From NCBI GenBank assembly GCA_004557035.1, contig SFFB01000012.1, forward strand, positions 6,898-70,897: a stretch of 64,000 bases of DNA, given 5' to 3'. The DNA comes from Bacteroidales bacterium. Its GTDB lineage: Bacteria; Bacteroidota; Bacteroidia; Bacteroidales; Bacteroidaceae. Positions 54,652 to 62,321 of this stretch are shown here, piece by piece. The translations under genes and the position numbers were made by a program. The notes under the pieces were generated by a model. It did no database searches, was not told the origin of the DNA, and worked only from the letters and a program-made list of their open reading frames with translations. Within the stretch, counting starts at the first letter, position 1, and each line of letters opens with the position of its first letter.

Positions 54652-56325
54652 ATGAAAAAGAAAATAAATATCTATCAAGTTCTCCCCAGACTTTACGGCA
54701 ACAAGCAGACACACAACACGCCCGGAGGCTCTCTGAAAGAGAACGGCGTGGGCAAAATGAACGATTTCACCGACGCTGAACTCTCACGCATCCACGACTA
54801 CGGCTTCACCCATATTTGGTACACGGGCCTGCTCGAACACGCCACCGAGACGGACTATTCGGCCTATGGCATACGCCGCGACAATCCCGACGTCATCAAA
54901 GGCCGTGCCGGTTCGCCCTATGCCGTCAAAGACTATTACGACATCGACCCCGACCTGGCTGTACGTCCCGAAAACCGCATGGCTGAATTTGAAGCACTCG
55001 TGCGCCGCACACACAAGGCCGGACTGGGTCTCATCATGGACTTTGTGCCCAACCACGTGGCCCGTCAGTATTTTTCTGACGCCAAACCTGCCGGAGTGAA
55101 AGACCTGGGTGAAGACGACAACGAGAGCAAGGCTTTCGACCCTCAAAACAACTTCTATTACATCCCCGGACAGACGCTCCACCACGACTTCTCGCTCAAG
55201 CGCAGCGACCTCGGCCCCTACCGCGAATATCCGGCCAAAGCCACCGGCAACGACAAGTTCGACGCCTATCCTTCGGTCAATGACTGGTATGAGACGGTGA
55301 AGCTCAACTATGGCGTAGACTATCTCGGAGGCCACACCACCCACTTCTCTCCCACCCCCTCCACGTGGCTGAAAATGACCGACATACTGCTCTTTTGGGC
55401 CGGAAAGGGCGTGGATGCCTTCAGATGCGACATGGCCGAGATGGTGCCTTGCGACTTCTGGCACTATGCCATAGCCAAGGTCAAGGCGCAATATCCCGAC
55501 GTGCTCTTCATTGCCGAAGTCTACAACCCGGGCGAATACCGCTCCTACATCCATCACGGCGGTTTCGACTATCTTTATGACAAGGTGGGCCTCTACGACA
55601 CCTTGCGCGGCGTGGTCTGCGGCCACACCTCGGCAGCCTGCATCACCGGCTGCTGGCAAAGCACCGACGACATCTCCACCCATATGCTCAACTTCCTCGA
55701 AAACCACGACGAACAGCGCATCGCCTCCGACTTTTTTGCCGGAGACGGACTGCGGGCCGTGCCGGCCTTGATTGTGTCGGCCTTGCTGCGACAGAGTGCC
55801 TTCATGGTCTATGCCGGCCAGGAGTTGGGCGAAAGAGGTATGGACGCCGAAGGTTTCAGCGGTAAAGACGGTCGCACCACCATCTTCGACTATTGGGGCG
55901 TGAAGTCTTTGCAAAAAATTACGTCGGGTCTGACCGACCTCACGGCCGAGGAGCAAATGCTCTACAACACCTACCGCCGCGTGTTGCGCCTGTCCAACGA
56001 CTCCACGGCGCTGCGCGAAGGCATCAGCTACGACCTGATGTATGCCAACTACGACCGGGCCTGCGGTTTTAACCCCGACCGCCATTTCGCCTTTTTCCGC
56101 GCTGAGGGCAAGGAGAAACTGCTCATCGTGGTCAACTTCGACGACCACGACGCCAATGTTGGCATCCGCATACCCCGCCACGCCTTTGAGTTCCTGTCGT
56201 TGCGCCCCGGCATCCGTTCGGCCATCGACCTGCTCAGCGGCATCACCCAGACCGTCGAAATCAAACCCGACTCCCACACCTTTGTCATGGTCAAGGCTCA
56301 GGGAGCAGTCATCTTGAAGCTCTGA
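54652..56325 (+). CDS. GH13 alpha-amylase family enzyme, probably cytoplasmic
   Basis: It hydrolyses or transfers alpha-1,4-glucosidic bonds. I start at ATG 54652 (MKKKINIYQVLPRLYGNKQT); upstream frame codons lie inside the promoter repeat. The 557-residue protein has the catalytic triad of GH13: the nucleophile Asp260 in DAFRCDMAEM, the acid/base Glu289 in FIAEVYNPGEY, and Asp353 in FLENHDEQR. The first conserved region is DFVPNHVARQY. A C-terminal beta domain follows. No signal peptide is present, so it may act on glycogen or imported oligosaccharides, in line with the glgA-glgP operon elsewhere in the window. Confidence 0.92.
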   Translation: MKKKINIYQVLPRLYGNKQTHNTPGGSLKENGVGKMNDFTDAELSRIHDYGFTHIWYTGLLEHATETDYSAYGIRRDNPDVIKGRAGSPYAVKDYYDIDPDLAVRPENRMAEFEALVRRTHKAGLGLIMDFVPNHVARQYFSDAKPAGVKDLGEDDNESKAFDPQNNFYYIPGQTLHHDFSLKRSDLGPYREYPAKATGNDKFDAYPSVNDWYETVKLNYGVDYLGGHTTHFSPTPSTWLKMTDILLFWAGKGVDAFRCDMAEMVPCDFWHYAIAKVKAQYPDVLFIAEVYNPGEYRSYIHHGGFDYLYDKVGLYDTLRGVVCGHTSAACITGCWQSTDDISTHMLNFLENHDEQRIASDFFAGDGLRAVPALIVSALLRQSAFMVYAGQELGERGMDAEGFSGKDGRTTIFDYWGVKSLQKITSGLTDLTAEEQMLYNTYRRVLRLSNDSTALREGISYDLMYANYDRACGFNPDRHFAFFRAEGKEKLLIVVNFDDHDANVGIRIPRHAFEFLSLRPGIRSAIDLLSGITQTVEIKPDSHTFVMVKAQGAVILKL

Positions 56326-56712
56326 CGTTTCGTCGGTCAGCAGCCGTCGCTGCCCATTAGTTGGGGCGTGGCTTGCCGTTTTGGTCTTTTTCCAGTCAAC
56401 AAGAAAACGATAAATTTGAGTATATAAAAGAAGGTAGTGCCTTGTGGCGCTACCTTCTTGTGTTTCAGAGCCGCAAAAGTGTAGTAGATTGTCGTTACGG
56501 GCCTTATGCGCGCAACGACTGTCCTTATGGCGCGAGCCCCTGTCCTTATGGGAGGATTGACTTTCCGCCTTGTTGTTTTTTCCGGCACCGCATGTGCGCG
56601 ATTTTTATGGCGTGGCGAAAAATCTTCACAACATTTGCAGAATTATTTGTCATTTACCACCATCGGTTTTGAACATTGGCGTTGATGGCGATTGGGGATG
56701 CCTTGTTGGTGT
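56326..56712. other. Convergent intergenic region after the amylase gene
   Basis: Mostly occupied by phased element locus E (56380-56560). The remaining 56565-56712 shows nothing definite; the element hairpin may also serve as terminator for the amylase gene. Confidence 0.5.
56380..56560 (+). repeat. Phased CCTTATG array, locus E, with A/T box and 14-bp hairpin
   Basis: In order: TTTTGGTCTTTTTCC (56379-56393), TAAATTTG (56411-56418), a hairpin AAGAAGGTAGTGCC (56428-56441) / GGCGCTACCTTCTT (56446-56459) with a TTGT loop and one U-G wobble in plus-strand RNA, then CCTTATG at 56502, 56523 and 56544, exactly 21 bases apart. The first copy is preceded by CGGG, the others by CTGT or CCTGT, the same order as at locus D. 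Confidence 0.8.
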
Positions 56713-57315
56713 TTAGGGTTTCTCGAGGCTTGGGCGCATGAAATTGATGCCGCCATTTTTGCCACAGATGTATCCACACGGCGGCAGATTGTCGTGGATA
56801 AGGTCGCTGAGCACGAGCGGCTGTTGCTCGATGAAAACGTGACACTTAAAGGTATCTCCTTCAGAGAGTTTGCTGTTTTTGCTTTCTATGACCATCCACA
56901 TACTGTTGCCCACATAGCGCAGGGTGATGCGGCGGTTGGGTTTCCATATGACGATGAGCGTGTCGCCCGGTTGCATACTGTCGGCCGTGATATGTTTGTG
57001 GCCGAAAAAGAGGTTGCTGGCATCTTTGGCGTCGGGCTGTTGATCGCGCTGGCAAAAGGCTTCCCAATCGGTGTAGCCGGCATAGCGCGAGAGCACGTCG
57101 AGTGTAGACTTTCGGCGCATGCCATTGCTTGATTCATCTTTCGTGGCATATCCCCAAAAACGTTTGAGTGTGGAGGGGCTAAGGGACACATGCGTACGGT
57201 CATAAATGCGCACGGACAAAAGGTTGAAGTTTTTTGGCGTGCACATCTTGCATCCCGTCACATATTCCACTGTGTGGCGTAGTTCGTCGAAGTTTTTCTG
57301 ATTTATCTTGTCCAT
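56713..57315 (-). CDS. Uncharacterised protein with a probable DNA-binding N-terminal part
   Basis: A 200-residue protein. Residues about 1-90 (HVSLSPSTLKRFWGYATKDE, then RRKSTLDVLSRYAGYTDWEA) carry a pattern common in Bacteroidetes putative regulators: SxxTLKRxWGY ... RxxTLDxLxxYxGYxxWxxF, which resembles a helix-turn-helix-like unit. Residues 100-200 look like a beta-rich domain (GDTLIVIWKPNRRITLRYVG) of unknown function. No signal peptide. I do not recognise a characterised relative. Confidence 0.6.
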   Translation of the reverse strand: MDKINQKNFDELRHTVEYVTGCKMCTPKNFNLLSVRIYDRTHVSLSPSTLKRFWGYATKDESSNGMRRKSTLDVLSRYAGYTDWEAFCQRDQQPDAKDASNLFFGHKHITADSMQPGDTLIVIWKPNRRITLRYVGNSMWMVIESKNSKLSEGDTFKCHVFIEQQPLVLSDLIHDNLPPCGYICGKNGGINFMRPSLEKP

Positions 57316-57425
57316 TTGACGTCAAAATTAAAGCAATTATGGACATTATGCAAGTATTTTGGCCCAACCACCGCAAAAGAACCAATTTGAACCAATTTTT
57401 TCGGTGCAATTCTACCGTCGCGTGC

Positions 57426-57530
57426 GTGATTGAACGTGACCGAAGCGTTCAATCACAGCAATCGCCAAAGAGTCAACGCGTTGCAGGCCCGTGATTGTGT
57501 GATTGGAAAAAAGGCAACAATTTGGGTATA
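57426..57530. repeat. Intergenic inverted-repeat element, copy 2 (GTGATTGAACG)
   Basis: Perfect 11-bp arms GTGATTGAACG (57426-57436) / CGTTCAATCAC (57446-57456). At 57491-57506 GTGATTGTGTGATTGG follows, then aacaatttgggtata. The spacing from the right arm to this motif is 34 bases, against 35 in copy 1 at 7590-7712. Confidence 0.75.
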
Positions 57531-57802
57531 GAAGTGATGTGGGCGCAAATGTTATGATGGGTTTGTGCAGGGTTGTGGGTGGATGTGTAGAGTTCGTTGG
57601 CCCGACCATACATCGCCAGGCCGTTGTCGTCCAATAGTTTATTGCCGCATGATGTAGAGTTGCACGGTTTTGTGTGGAGGTTGAAATGGCGTATGTGGCG
57701 GATTGTTTTGTTAGTGGGGGCACTCAATTGGTTATATTTATTCCCGCAATGTGCCGACGATTTATGGGGTTTATGGTGAAACACGTGGTGGGCGGCAATG
57801 AA

Positions 57803-58185
57803 CGGGCTGAAAGCCCAAAAGAACAGAGCCCAGGGCAGAGGCGGCGCATAGCGACGCCGGCACCCTGGGTGAATGTGGTCGTATAGGATGCGCCCTGTAA
57901 GGGCAAAAGATTTGCTTATTCGTTTTAATATAACCATGATGGTATTCATTATGAAGTCTTTTGCCCTTACAGGGCGTATTTGCGGGGCCATCCATACCCA
58001 GGGTGCCGGTGCCACTACGTGCCACCTCTGCCCTGGGCTATGGTCTTGTTGGCCCTTCAGGCCGTGCATATTCGACCGAAAAGTCCGACAATATTTCTAT
58101 GCCCTGGGCTATGATCTCGTTGGCCTTTCAAGCCGTGTTTGCCGCTCTGTATTCCCGTAATCTGCCGCCCTGCTTGGCCGCTTAA
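57803..58185. repeat. REP-like palindromic element, type 2
   Basis: Two arms of about 110 bases (57803-57912 and 57953-58062) are inverted copies: gggctgaaagccc ... cagagcccagggcagaggcgg ... ccggcaccctggg ... gccctgtaagggc on the left, mirrored by gcccttacagggc ... cccagggtgccgg ... ccacctctgccctgggct ... ggcccttcaggcc on the right. A partial third unit (gccctgggctatgatctcgt) is at 58100-58140, and TTGGCCGCTTA closes the element near 58175. Parts also occur between menF and menD. Confidence 0.8.
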
Positions 58186-58189
58186 CATA

Positions 58190-58234
58190 TACACAAAAAC
58201 CACCGTCCGACGCAAAAAGCACGTCGGGCGGTGG
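58190..58234 (-). terminator. Probable terminator of pyrF
   Basis: Stem CCACCGTCCGAC (58200-58211) / GTCGGGCGGTGG (58223-58234) with one imperfect pair; on the minus strand TTTTTGTGT follows. It lies about 35 bases past the pyrF stop. Confidence 0.65.
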
Positions 58235-58269
58235 TGACAAAAAATCTCGGAAAATGTACTTTCTTTTTT

Positions 58270-59097
58270 TTACAATCCGCCCTGTTTGAGCAAGGCGTCC
58301 ATTTGGTCGCGCAACTCGGCGGCTTTGGCGGCGGCCACGGTGGCGAAATCTTCACCTTTAGAGGCGTAGATGATGCCGCGAGAGGAGTTGACCAACAGTC
58401 CGCAGTCGGCATTCATGCCATAACGGCATACCTCTTCGAGCGAACCTCCCTGGGCACCGACGCCGGGAACAAGCAAGAAGTGGTTGGGCACCAACTTGCG
58501 CACATCGGCGAAACGCTCGCCCTGAGTGGCTCCCACGACATACATCATGCGGCTGTCGTCGGCCCAAGCCTGTGAGCGGGTGAGCACCTGCTCGAAGAGG
58601 GCTTGACCGTCGGTGTTGCGGGTGAGCTGAAAGTCGGCCGAACCGGCATTGCTCGTCAAGGCCAACAACACCACCCACTTGTCTGCATAGCCCAAGAAAG
58701 GCGTCACACTGTCTTCGCCCATATACGGCGCCACGGTGAGCGCGTCGACGTCCATTTCTTCAAAAAACGAGCGGGCATACATGGCCGAGGTGTTGCCGAT
58801 GTCGCCACGTTTGGCGTCGGCAATGATGAACTGCTCGGGATAGTGTTGGCGCAGGTAGGCTATGGTCTTTTCAAAAGCCTGCCACCCTTTCAGACCGAAA
58901 CACTCGTAGAAGGCCAAGTTGGGCTTGTAGGCCACGCAATAGGGCGCAGTGGCGTCGATGATGGCTTTGTTGAAAGCAAATATAGGGTCGTCTTCGCCCA
59001 AGAGGTGTTGGGGTATTTTCTTCAAATCGGTGTCGAGTCCGACGCAGAGGAAAGAGCGTTTGGCCTTGATCTGCGCCACGAGTTGTTGTTTGTTCAT
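58270..59097 (-). CDS. pyrF: Orotidine 5'-phosphate decarboxylase
   Basis: The last step of UMP synthesis. The 275 residues fit the type 2 (longer) PyrF subfamily: [18 protein letters not shown] at 17-34, [11 protein letters not shown], the catalytic [14 protein letters not shown] (Asp94, Lys96, Asp99) and [16 protein letters not shown]. It lies 26 bases downstream of the FadL-like gene on the same strand but has its own terminator. Confidence 0.95.
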   Translation of the reverse strand: MNKQQLVAQIKAKRSFLCVGLDTDLKKIPQHLLGEDDPIFAFNKAIIDATAPYCVAYKPNLAFYECFGLKGWQAFEKTIAYLRQHYPEQFIIADAKRGDIGNTSAMYARSFFEEMDVDALTVAPYMGEDSVTPFLGYADKWVVLLALTSNAGSADFQLTRNTDGQALFEQVLTRSQAWADDSRMMYVVGATQGERFADVRKLVPNHFLLVPGVGAQGGSLEEVCRYGMNADCGLLVNSSRGIIYASKGEDFATVAAAKAAELRDQMDALLKQGGL

Positions 59098-59123
59098 AAG
59101 GGTGTGAGATTATGCAGTTTGAT

Positions 59124-60722
59124 TTAGAATTTATAGCCGATGGTGAGCAGTCCGCGGCTCTGTTTGAGGTCGATGTCTTGGCCTTTGAGGCGGTTGATGT
59201 CGTTGGTTCCTGCAGCCGGCAGGTGGAAGGGATAGACGGTGGCCGTCTGTTGCTGGTAGAGGTAGGCGGCGTCGACATAGAATTTGCCCAGACGCAGGCC
59301 CAAACCGAGCGAGAAGCGGTTGATGTCGGAGAGGTTCACATAGTCGGTGTTGCAGCTGTAATAATATTCGGGGCTTGCCGTGAAGTGGTTGAGGTAAGCG
59401 TCTGTTTTCATTGGCGCGGTCACATAGTTGTAGCCGGCACGCAGACTGAGTTCGGGACAGAGCTTGAGTTCGGCGCCCACCTTGATGGTGCTCACAGGTT
59501 TGAGCCAACGTTTGGCTTCGCGGCTCAGCGCTTGATCTTTTTCAGAGCCCCAGTCGTCATACCAGTAGTCGTAACCTCCGCCATAGCGCACCTGTGCGGC
59601 AGAGAAGTCGGCATATTCATATTCGGCGTTGATGGCGAAACTGCGGCCTATGGTCGTACCCATAGAGAGGTTGAAGCGCCATGGCGTGTGGATTTTATAT
59701 TCGTTTCGTCCCGGGTCGATTGACGAAGTGCTGCGCTGGCTGATGATGTTGCCGTTGTTGTCAAATTGCGCATAGGGCGAGTCGAGATGGAGATATTGGT
59801 CGGAATGGAGGTCGAAGAAGATGGGCGTATGAATGGCCACGCCGAAACGGAAAGGCGAGTCCTCGATGGGACGGAAGATGAAGCCCAGTTTCACGTCGAA
59901 GCCGGCGCCCGAGAGTTGTTCTTCCTGATACATGTTATAGTTTTGCGGTGCTCCGCCTGCCGGGTCGATGAGGGCTTCGGTATAGCCCAGTGCACTGTGC
60001 ATGTTGACGTTATAGGCACCAATGGTCAAGCCGCCGTAGATCTGGTCGTTCCAGTTGATCGACATGTTGAAGTCGTATTGCTGTATGCCGCCCCACTGAG
60101 CGCGGTGGTAGTTGTAGCTCTGGGCGTTGGAGGGCTCGTAGTCGGTGATGCGGCCTTGGGCGTCATAGACCGGGGCGATGAGTTGCGTGTCGTAGCCTTT
60201 GAGCGTGAGGGGCGTGGTATAGTCGCGGTCGTCGTTGTTGGAGAGGTCGAGCCAGCCGTCGTTGACGTAGGCAAGGTCCATCATCTGCCACGACTGAGAG
60301 AGTCCGCCGGTGGCGATGTTGTCGAGGCCGAGATATTGCTTGAAGTTGCGGCGTTTGTGGTAGTTGAAACCGAAGTTGATGAATTTCACGTCGTCGTCGA
60401 TGGGGCAGGCATAGACAAAGCCAATCTGGTCGAACGAGGCGCGGGTCTTGCCGAGGCTCATAAAGTCTACGGCGTTGGCCTGCGTGTGGAAGCCACCCGT
60501 CATCGACACGTCGCTGCGGCGGAACAAGGCGATGCCGGCCGGGTTGGTGCCCATGGTGGAGATGTCGGCGCCGAGCGAACCCATCGAGCCGCCCATACCG
60601 ACGAAGCGTGCCGTACCGTTGAGGTCTTCGCTGCTGAGCGTCTCCATTTTATAGATGTCTTGTGCCATAGCGGGCGAGAGCGTCATCAAGGCTGCGCCCA
60701 AGAAGAATAGCGTGCGTTTCAT
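59124..60722 (-). CDS. Outer-membrane protein, OmpP1/FadL-like
   Basis: A 532-residue protein with a signal peptide (RTLFFLGAALMTLSPAMAQ). The start of the mature part, LNGTARFVGMGGSMGSLGAD and TMGTNPAGIALFRRSDVSMT, is the pattern of Bacteroidetes FadL/PorV-type beta-barrels. Alternating-hydrophobic strands continue to the end, which closes with a typical aromatic residue (LTIGYKF). It probably transports hydrophobic compounds or supports outer-membrane biogenesis; the substrate cannot be told. Confidence 0.83.
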   Translation of the reverse strand: MKRTLFFLGAALMTLSPAMAQDIYKMETLSSEDLNGTARFVGMGGSMGSLGADISTMGTNPAGIALFRRSDVSMTGGFHTQANAVDFMSLGKTRASFDQIGFVYACPIDDDVKFINFGFNYHKRRNFKQYLGLDNIATGGLSQSWQMMDLAYVNDGWLDLSNNDDRDYTTPLTLKGYDTQLIAPVYDAQGRITDYEPSNAQSYNYHRAQWGGIQQYDFNMSINWNDQIYGGLTIGAYNVNMHSALGYTEALIDPAGGAPQNYNMYQEEQLSGAGFDVKLGFIFRPIEDSPFRFGVAIHTPIFFDLHSDQYLHLDSPYAQFDNNGNIISQRSTSSIDPGRNEYKIHTPWRFNLSMGTTIGRSFAINAEYEYADFSAAQVRYGGGYDYWYDDWGSEKDQALSREAKRWLKPVSTIKVGAELKLCPELSLRAGYNYVTAPMKTDAYLNHFTASPEYYYSCNTDYVNLSDINRFSLGLGLRLGKFYVDAAYLYQQQTATVYPFHLPAAGTNDINRLKGQDIDLKQSRGLLTIGYKF

Positions 60723-60877
60723 ATCTCTGTGAAGTTGTTGTGAAGGCCGACCGGAGTGGAAAAGCCGGTGCCGGTCGGCCGCGAATGTGTTTTGCTTGTC
60801 AGTTTACACGATAGATGTGTGGATGATTGACACGTTAGGCGTGTGTTGAAGTTAGGCGTGTGTATTGGCTTGAAGGC

Positions 60878-61855
60878 TTATCGACGTCCGCCGAAAGAGC
60901 GACCGCCACCACCGCCACCCATCGACCGGCTGCCGCCGCCCATGGAGTGACCGCTGCCCACCGACGAACCGCCACCGCCAAACGAGCGGCTGCCCACTGA
61001 GCTGTTGCCCATTGAGCGGCTGGGCGTGGTGCCGTAGTTGCGCTGCGTGGACTGGCTGCTGTTGCTCGAACCGGAGAAGGAGCGCGACGAGCGTTGAGAA
61101 CTGTTGGAGCTGTTGCCAAACTGGCGTCCGGCTCTGTCGGCTGTCGATGTGGAGGAATTGAAGCTGCGCGAGGGACGTGTGCGCGATGTGGTCGAACCCG
61201 AAGCGTAGTTGTAGTGGCGCGACGGACGGTCGGCGGTGACGCGGCGATAGGTGTCGATGTAGCGCCCATTGCCCGGCCGGCCGTTGAACGAGGGCCGCCA
61301 AGCCGTGTCGTACCAATGGTGATGGTGGTGATAGTGCCACGGGTCGCACCACCACGTGTGCCATCCCCAACCCCAATACCAGTCGTAGGCCCAGGGCGAC
61401 CATGTCCAAGCGTAGCTGGGACCATAGAACGGCGAGTAATACCAGGGCGAGAACCACGGGTCGTACCAATAATAGTCGGCCACCACGTCATAGTAGGGGC
61501 TGCTCACATAGACGCCCACCGTGGGCGAATGGAAGCGCACGAGTCGGCGTGTGTAGGTGCCCTCTTCGTTGTCGGCGGCGTAGTCGTCGGCATAGTCGGC
61601 CGTGGTGTCCACCGTGTCGGTGGCCGCATAGCGTCTGTTGTAGGCATCAATATCCCGGTCGCTCATTTCATAGAGTTTGGCGTAGATATTGTTTTCTTCG
61701 GCGGCTATCCGGTCGGCCTGTGAATGGAGATTTAAGACTTCATTTTTTGTTATTTTCGACGATTTGGAGGGTACGAAATAGACATCGTCGTCTTGTGCCG
61801 TGGCCGGCATAAAGCCCACGGCAGCAAGAAGCATAAGGGACAAAATCTTTTTCAT
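60878..61855 (-). CDS. Secreted low-complexity protein: Trp/Tyr/His-rich middle, Gly/Ser/Arg-rich tail
   Basis: A 325-residue protein with a signal peptide (KILSLMLLAAVGFMPATAQ). Residues about 20-110 look folded or helical (KITKNEVLNLHSQADRIAAE). Residues about 115-180 are dominated by Trp, Tyr, Pro and His (YYWYDPWFSPWYYSPFYG, then HHHHHWYD). The last 130 residues are Ser/Gly/Arg/Asn-rich, ending in GGG-SRSMGGG-type units. I recognise no domain. Such composition suggests a surface or matrix protein, or one that binds metal or carbohydrate, but that is a guess. A -7 box is at 61919-61926. Confidence 0.7.
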   Translation of the reverse strand: MKKILSLMLLAAVGFMPATAQDDDVYFVPSKSSKITKNEVLNLHSQADRIAAEENNIYAKLYEMSDRDIDAYNRRYAATDTVDTTADYADDYAADNEEGTYTRRLVRFHSPTVGVYVSSPYYDVVADYYWYDPWFSPWYYSPFYGPSYAWTWSPWAYDWYWGWGWHTWWCDPWHYHHHHHWYDTAWRPSFNGRPGNGRYIDTYRRVTADRPSRHYNYASGSTTSRTRPSRSFNSSTSTADRAGRQFGNSSNSSQRSSRSFSGSSNSSQSTQRNYGTTPSRSMGNSSVGSRSFGGGGSSVGSGHSMGGGSRSMGGGGGGRSFGGRR

Positions 61856-61918
61856 AGCTTAATCATTTTTAGTTGCCTGTGAGTGACTCAGGCGTCGTTT
61901 TTCATCTTTTACTTACGG

Positions 61919-61926
61919 CAAATGTA
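61919..61926 (-). promoter_or_regulatory. Probable -7 box of the low-complexity protein gene
   Basis: Minus strand TACATTTG fits TAnnTTTG, 64 bases before the ATG at 61853-61855; no clear -33 box. Confidence 0.45.
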
Positions 61927-62033
61927 CGCAAAAAGGTCATACATTGGGCTTTTCTCTCCTCTTTTTGTCATTTTGTAAGGCTTTTTTGGCATTTGTTGGC
62001 GATTATTGCCGGTCGGCGTGAGGTTGATGCATA

Positions 62034-62077
62034 CAAAAAAGCCGGGCCGCTCCGAAACAATGTTCGGGCGGCCCGGC
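62034..62077 (-). terminator. Terminator of the secreted-protein/peptide pair
   Basis: Minus strand: GCCGGGCCGC (62077-62068) pairs with GCGGCCCGGC (62050-62041), with CCGAA/TTCGG inside, followed by six T (62035-62040). It lies 25 bases past the peptide stop codon. Confidence 0.9.
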
Positions 62078-62101
62078 AGAGGTTATGGTTCAGCCTAACG
62101 A

Positions 62102-62290
62102 TTAGTTAGACCAGAGCGAGCTGTTCCATTCGCTATCTTTGCGATTGGTCAGACCATCAGAGGCACCGGTAGTAGTGGTGTTACCAGAACCGTCTGTGTC
62201 GCTTTCGTGTTTTCCGAAAGACTGTGCCAGAGGTCCTTCAACGAAGAACTCCACTTTTGAACTGGCAGGACTTATATAATACTTTTTCAT
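62102..62290 (-). CDS. Small peptide (62 aa), family with the one at 33943-34122
   Basis: 62 residues: start MKKYYISPASSKVEFFVEG, then LAQSF, an acidic/Gly/Thr-rich middle (SDTDGSGNTTTTGASDG) and the end LTNRKDSEWNSSLWSN. The end and the KKxYxxPxS start match the 59-residue peptide at 33943-34122, while the middle is free to vary. It lacks a signal peptide. It lies 31 bases downstream of a secreted protein (62322-64000), is the last gene of that unit and is followed by a strong terminator. Function unknown. Confidence 0.75.
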   Translation of the reverse strand: MKKYYISPASSKVEFFVEGPLAQSFGKHESDTDGSGNTTTTGASDGLTNRKDSEWNSSLWSN

Positions 62291-62321
62291 TGTGTCGTTT
62301 TGATTTTTTTGAGTTGAACCA

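Larger units (their letters stand above)
57316..58269. other. 0.95-kb intergenic region between the putative regulator and pyrF
   Basis: It holds the second GTGATTGAACG element (57426-57530), a stretch of about 260 bases (57535-57795) in which I see nothing definite, a REP-like palindromic element (57803-58185) and the pyrF-side terminator (58190-58234). Several open frames of 60-198 codons cross it on both strands; they follow the repeats and show no protein-like features. Confidence 0.6.

Noticed and set aside
57473..58069. 198-codon open frame in the region before pyrF
   Set aside because: It runs through both intergenic repeat elements and its composition follows the repeats; no start context or domain.
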